This document shows, in pieces, positions 6,914 through 8,607 of a DNA stretch of 8,607 bases. The translations under genes and the position numbers were made by a program. The notes under the pieces were generated by a model. That model was not told where the DNA came from. It was given only the letters and a program-made list of their open reading frames with translations, and did no database searches. The stretch's first letter is position 1. Each line of letters starts with the position of its first letter. This DNA is from Clostridia bacterium (GTDB lineage Bacteria > Bacillota > Clostridia > Christensenellales > UBA1242): contig JAGCEE010000059.1 in NCBI GenBank assembly GCA_017650795.1, positions 1 through 8,607 of the forward strand. The letters are read 5' to 3'.

Positions 6914-8607
6914 AATAATACTAGCACCTCGTTTGTACCATATGACACCAATAAGTATAGTTTTTTAGGGTCAAGCGAGCATGATGGGACAGAACAAGAC
7001 CCATACATTATAGCTAATGAGGATGAATTTTACCAATTTTGTAATTGTGTAAACGAAGGTAATAATTTTGAAGGTAGACATGTTAAATTAATCTCGGATA
7101 TAGATGTTGGTTACTCCAGGCAATTGACTATAGATTATACTGGGACATATGGCAATTTTGCTTACAATAGTACTGGGGGTGTTGAGCCTATTGGCAATAC
7201 AAGTGAGCATGCATTTAAAGGGACTTTTGATGGGGGCGACCACTATATATATAATTTTAATCTAAATACTACAGATCTTTACACAAATAAATTCGCATTT
7301 AGATTTTGCAGGTATGATGATAGCGAATGCTACTTTTATCATGGACCATATGATAAAGATAATCCATATAGCGAAAAAGAAACTTACGGTCCTTATGCTG
7401 GTGGTTTATTTGGATACATAGATGGGGCTAAAATAAAAAATGTATACTTAGCAAATACTCCCGTAGAGGTTGTGGTTGATAACGCAAAATCCAAATCAAT
7501 GTTTGAAGAAGAATTAAAGCTTGAAGAAATGACAATGGAATATGTAATAGAAAGGTTGGTCCAAACTGCATTAAGACAAGATATTGCTGGTGTTTCAGGA
7601 ACATATTCGGGTGGGATAGTTGGCAAAGCAACCGGAGATATAAAAATAGAAAACTGTAAGAATTATGGTGTAAGTGTAATTGGAACAAGATTTGAAGCCA
7701 CGGGTTCTGTTTTTCACTATTCAGAATTCTCTGATGATGAGCAAGAGATTTTTGATAATACATTTTATTCTTGTGCTGGCGGAATAGTTGGTGATGCCAG
7801 CAAGGCTTCTGGCAAAATTATAGGGTGCTTGAATTTTGCCAAAGTTAGAGGTGATTGCGCTGGCGGAATTGTTGGTAGGGCTAACAACGAGATTGAGATT
7901 CAAGAATGTTTTAATTATTCTAACGAGAAAGATACATATAAAGTTTTTGATATAGATTACGATGTTTTATATGAAAACTATTGTATATACGAATATATAG
8001 ATTTAGTGGATGAAGAGGGTTATAGCAAATATCAGAATTTAGACGAATATGATGGAAGCTATTATAGTTATATTGACTGGGAAGACCCCTGTCGTGATTA
8101 TGGGTTTATTGCAGACATAAGTGGTATTTGTGTCGGCGGTATTTGTGGTTATGGTGGCAAATCTTATACAGATTGTGGAAATATCGCCGAAGTAAAAAAC
8201 TACGGTACTCAAGGAATATTAACAGACTATGTTTTTTTTAATATTGATGCGGATGAACAAAACAAGACATACCGGGTAGGACCATATTATTTTTGTTACG
8301 AAACTAATAAAAATGAAAAAGCATCACAATGTATACTTAATACGCTATATTTAAATGTTTTTGTTATTGGCTCAGGAGGCATTGTGGGTAATTCGTCTGC
8401 CATGCTTACAAGATGTTATAGTACTAAAATAAGTGACGCTGGAGCCAAACTTTCGTTTTCCGTTAATTATGACATCACAGTATTGAGTTATTCGAATCTT
8501 TTTAAAAATAATGGAAGCAATTATCATCCTCTAATTGAGTTTACCATACAAACAGCGAATACTGGTCTTGGCGGAGGTTTTTTTGATAATTGTTGTTTTG
8601 AAGACTC
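6800..8607 (+). CDS. Exported GLUG-type beta-helix protein, paralogue of gene 2 (3' end outside window)
   Basis: ATG at 6800; open for 602 codons to the window edge without a stop. The signal region matches gene 2 (residues 15-38 differ only at position 15, Ile for Leu), with the same Glu29 and SSA site at 36-38. The same entry module follows: GTEQDPYIIA, ISDIDV, FKGTFDG, then GGLFGYIDGAKIKNV near 201-215. GLUG coils start at 271, 327, 355, 446 and 526, with ladder cysteines at 286, 343, 370, 459 and 539. Compared with gene 2 it has long extra loops: one after FNLNTT (about 155-200), a helix-like insertion at 234-262, one at about 290-325, and an acidic, tyrosine-rich one at 375-440. The last residues (ANTGLGGGFFDN) match gene 2 near its NTGLGGRYYSN, so by analogy about 150 or more residues may be missing. 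Likely secreted or surface-exposed; its ligand is unknown. Confidence 0.92.
   Translation, partial: MKNLLKKASIKQKYIMFCIMLLAIISIIEFFVAFASSANNTSTSFVPYDTNKYSFLGSSEHDGTEQDPYIIANEDEFYQFCNCVNEGNNFEGRHVKLISDIDVGYSRQLTIDYTGTYGNFAYNSTGGVEPIGNTSEHAFKGTFDGGDHYIYNFNLNTTDLYTNKFAFRFCRYDDSECYFYHGPYDKDNPYSEKETYGPYAGGLFGYIDGAKIKNVYLANTPVEVVVDNAKSKSMFEEELKLEEMTMEYVIERLVQTALRQDIAGVSGTYSGGIVGKATGDIKIENCKNYGVSVIGTRFEATGSVFHYSEFSDDEQEIFDNTFYSCAGGIVGDASKASGKIIGCLNFAKVRGDCAGGIVGRANNEIEIQECFNYSNEKDTYKVFDIDYDVLYENYCIYEYIDLVDEEGYSKYQNLDEYDGSYYSYIDWEDPCRDYGFIADISGICVGGICGYGGKSYTDCGNIAEVKNYGTQGILTDYVFFNIDADEQNKTYRVGPYYFCYETNKNEKASQCILNTLYLNVFVIGSGGIVGNSSAMLTRCYSTKISDAGAKLSFSVNYDITVLSYSNLFKNNGSNYHPLIEFTIQTANTGLGGGFFDNCCFED
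7406..7444 (+). repeat. Conserved LFGYIDGA coil, similar in DNA to 5519-5557
   Basis: 36 of 39 bases match gene 2 positions 5519-5557; both encode LFGYIDGA(E/K)IKNV, the coil where the entry module joins the GLUG helix. It is one of the few long stretches outside the signal cassette where the two genes still resemble each other at DNA level. Confidence 0.8.
7610..8422 (+). repeat. GLUG coils of gene 3 with a cysteine ladder and long insertions
   Basis: GGIVG or GGICG turns start at residues 271, 327, 355, 446 and 526, each followed by a strand ending in Cys (IENC, IIGC, IQEC, YTDC, LTRC). The order matches gene 2 coil by coil. The steps between ladder cysteines are 57, 27, 89 and 80 residues, against 34, 33, 33 and 65 in gene 2, showing where loops have been inserted without disturbing the helix core. 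Confidence 0.85.

Noticed and set aside
8232..8239. Run of eight T's in gene 3, and several runs of seven A's (5057-5063, 6776-6782, 6814-6820), as phase-variation tracts
   Set aside because: Runs of seven A's are common throughout this A/T-rich window, and eight T's is short for a slippage switch. Reads showing length variation would reopen the question.
1..8607. CRISPR array, tRNA or rRNA, transposase, toxin-antitoxin or phage defence genes
   Set aside because: No spaced direct repeats, RNA gene signatures or relevant protein motifs were seen; the whole window is accounted for by the three surface-protein genes and two short gaps.

Overview
The window is an A/T-rich (roughly one third G+C by eye), almost wholly coding stretch. 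Three large genes lie head to tail on the + strand, and all appear to encode exported or surface proteins. Frames close with TAA and TAG, all tryptophans are TGG, and no in-frame TGA occurs, so the standard bacterial code (table 11) fits and a mycoplasma-type code does not. Clear AGGA-type ribosome binding sites, InlB B-type (Flg_new / Listeria-Bacteroides) repeats, MBG-like domains and GLUG-type beta-helix proteins suggest an uncultured low-GC Firmicute (Bacillota), plausibly from an animal gut. That placement is inference; no marker gene is present.

Region 1 (3-5042) is the 3' part of a giant surface protein gene, at least 1679 codons, still open at the left edge. The protein reads as an unrecognised beta-rich part, seven InlB-type repeats in series, PKD-like and other beta modules, an eighth InlB-type repeat, an Ig-like domain, three MBG-like modules and one transmembrane helix. 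After the helix comes a ninth InlB-type repeat that is strongly basic and predicted to be cytoplasmic, then a charged tail.

Region 2 (5072-6712), only 29 bases downstream, is a complete 546-residue exported protein with a GLUG-type beta-helix. Region 3 (6800 to the right edge, 8607) is a paralogue with the same architecture but long extra loops, cut by the window end after 602 codons. The two share a start region of 125 bases (116 identical). It contains 71 consecutive identical bases that end at the predicted signal-peptide cleavage point; beyond that the two genes diverge strongly.

The 87-base gap between genes 2 and 3 holds a two-part inverted repeat without a T-run. There are no RNA genes, CRISPR arrays, insertion sequences or defence genes. 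The most notable points are the shared signal cassette on divergent tandem paralogues (a possible expanding or recombining surface-protein family), the InlB-type repeat on the predicted inner side of the membrane, and the cysteine ladder running through the beta-helices.
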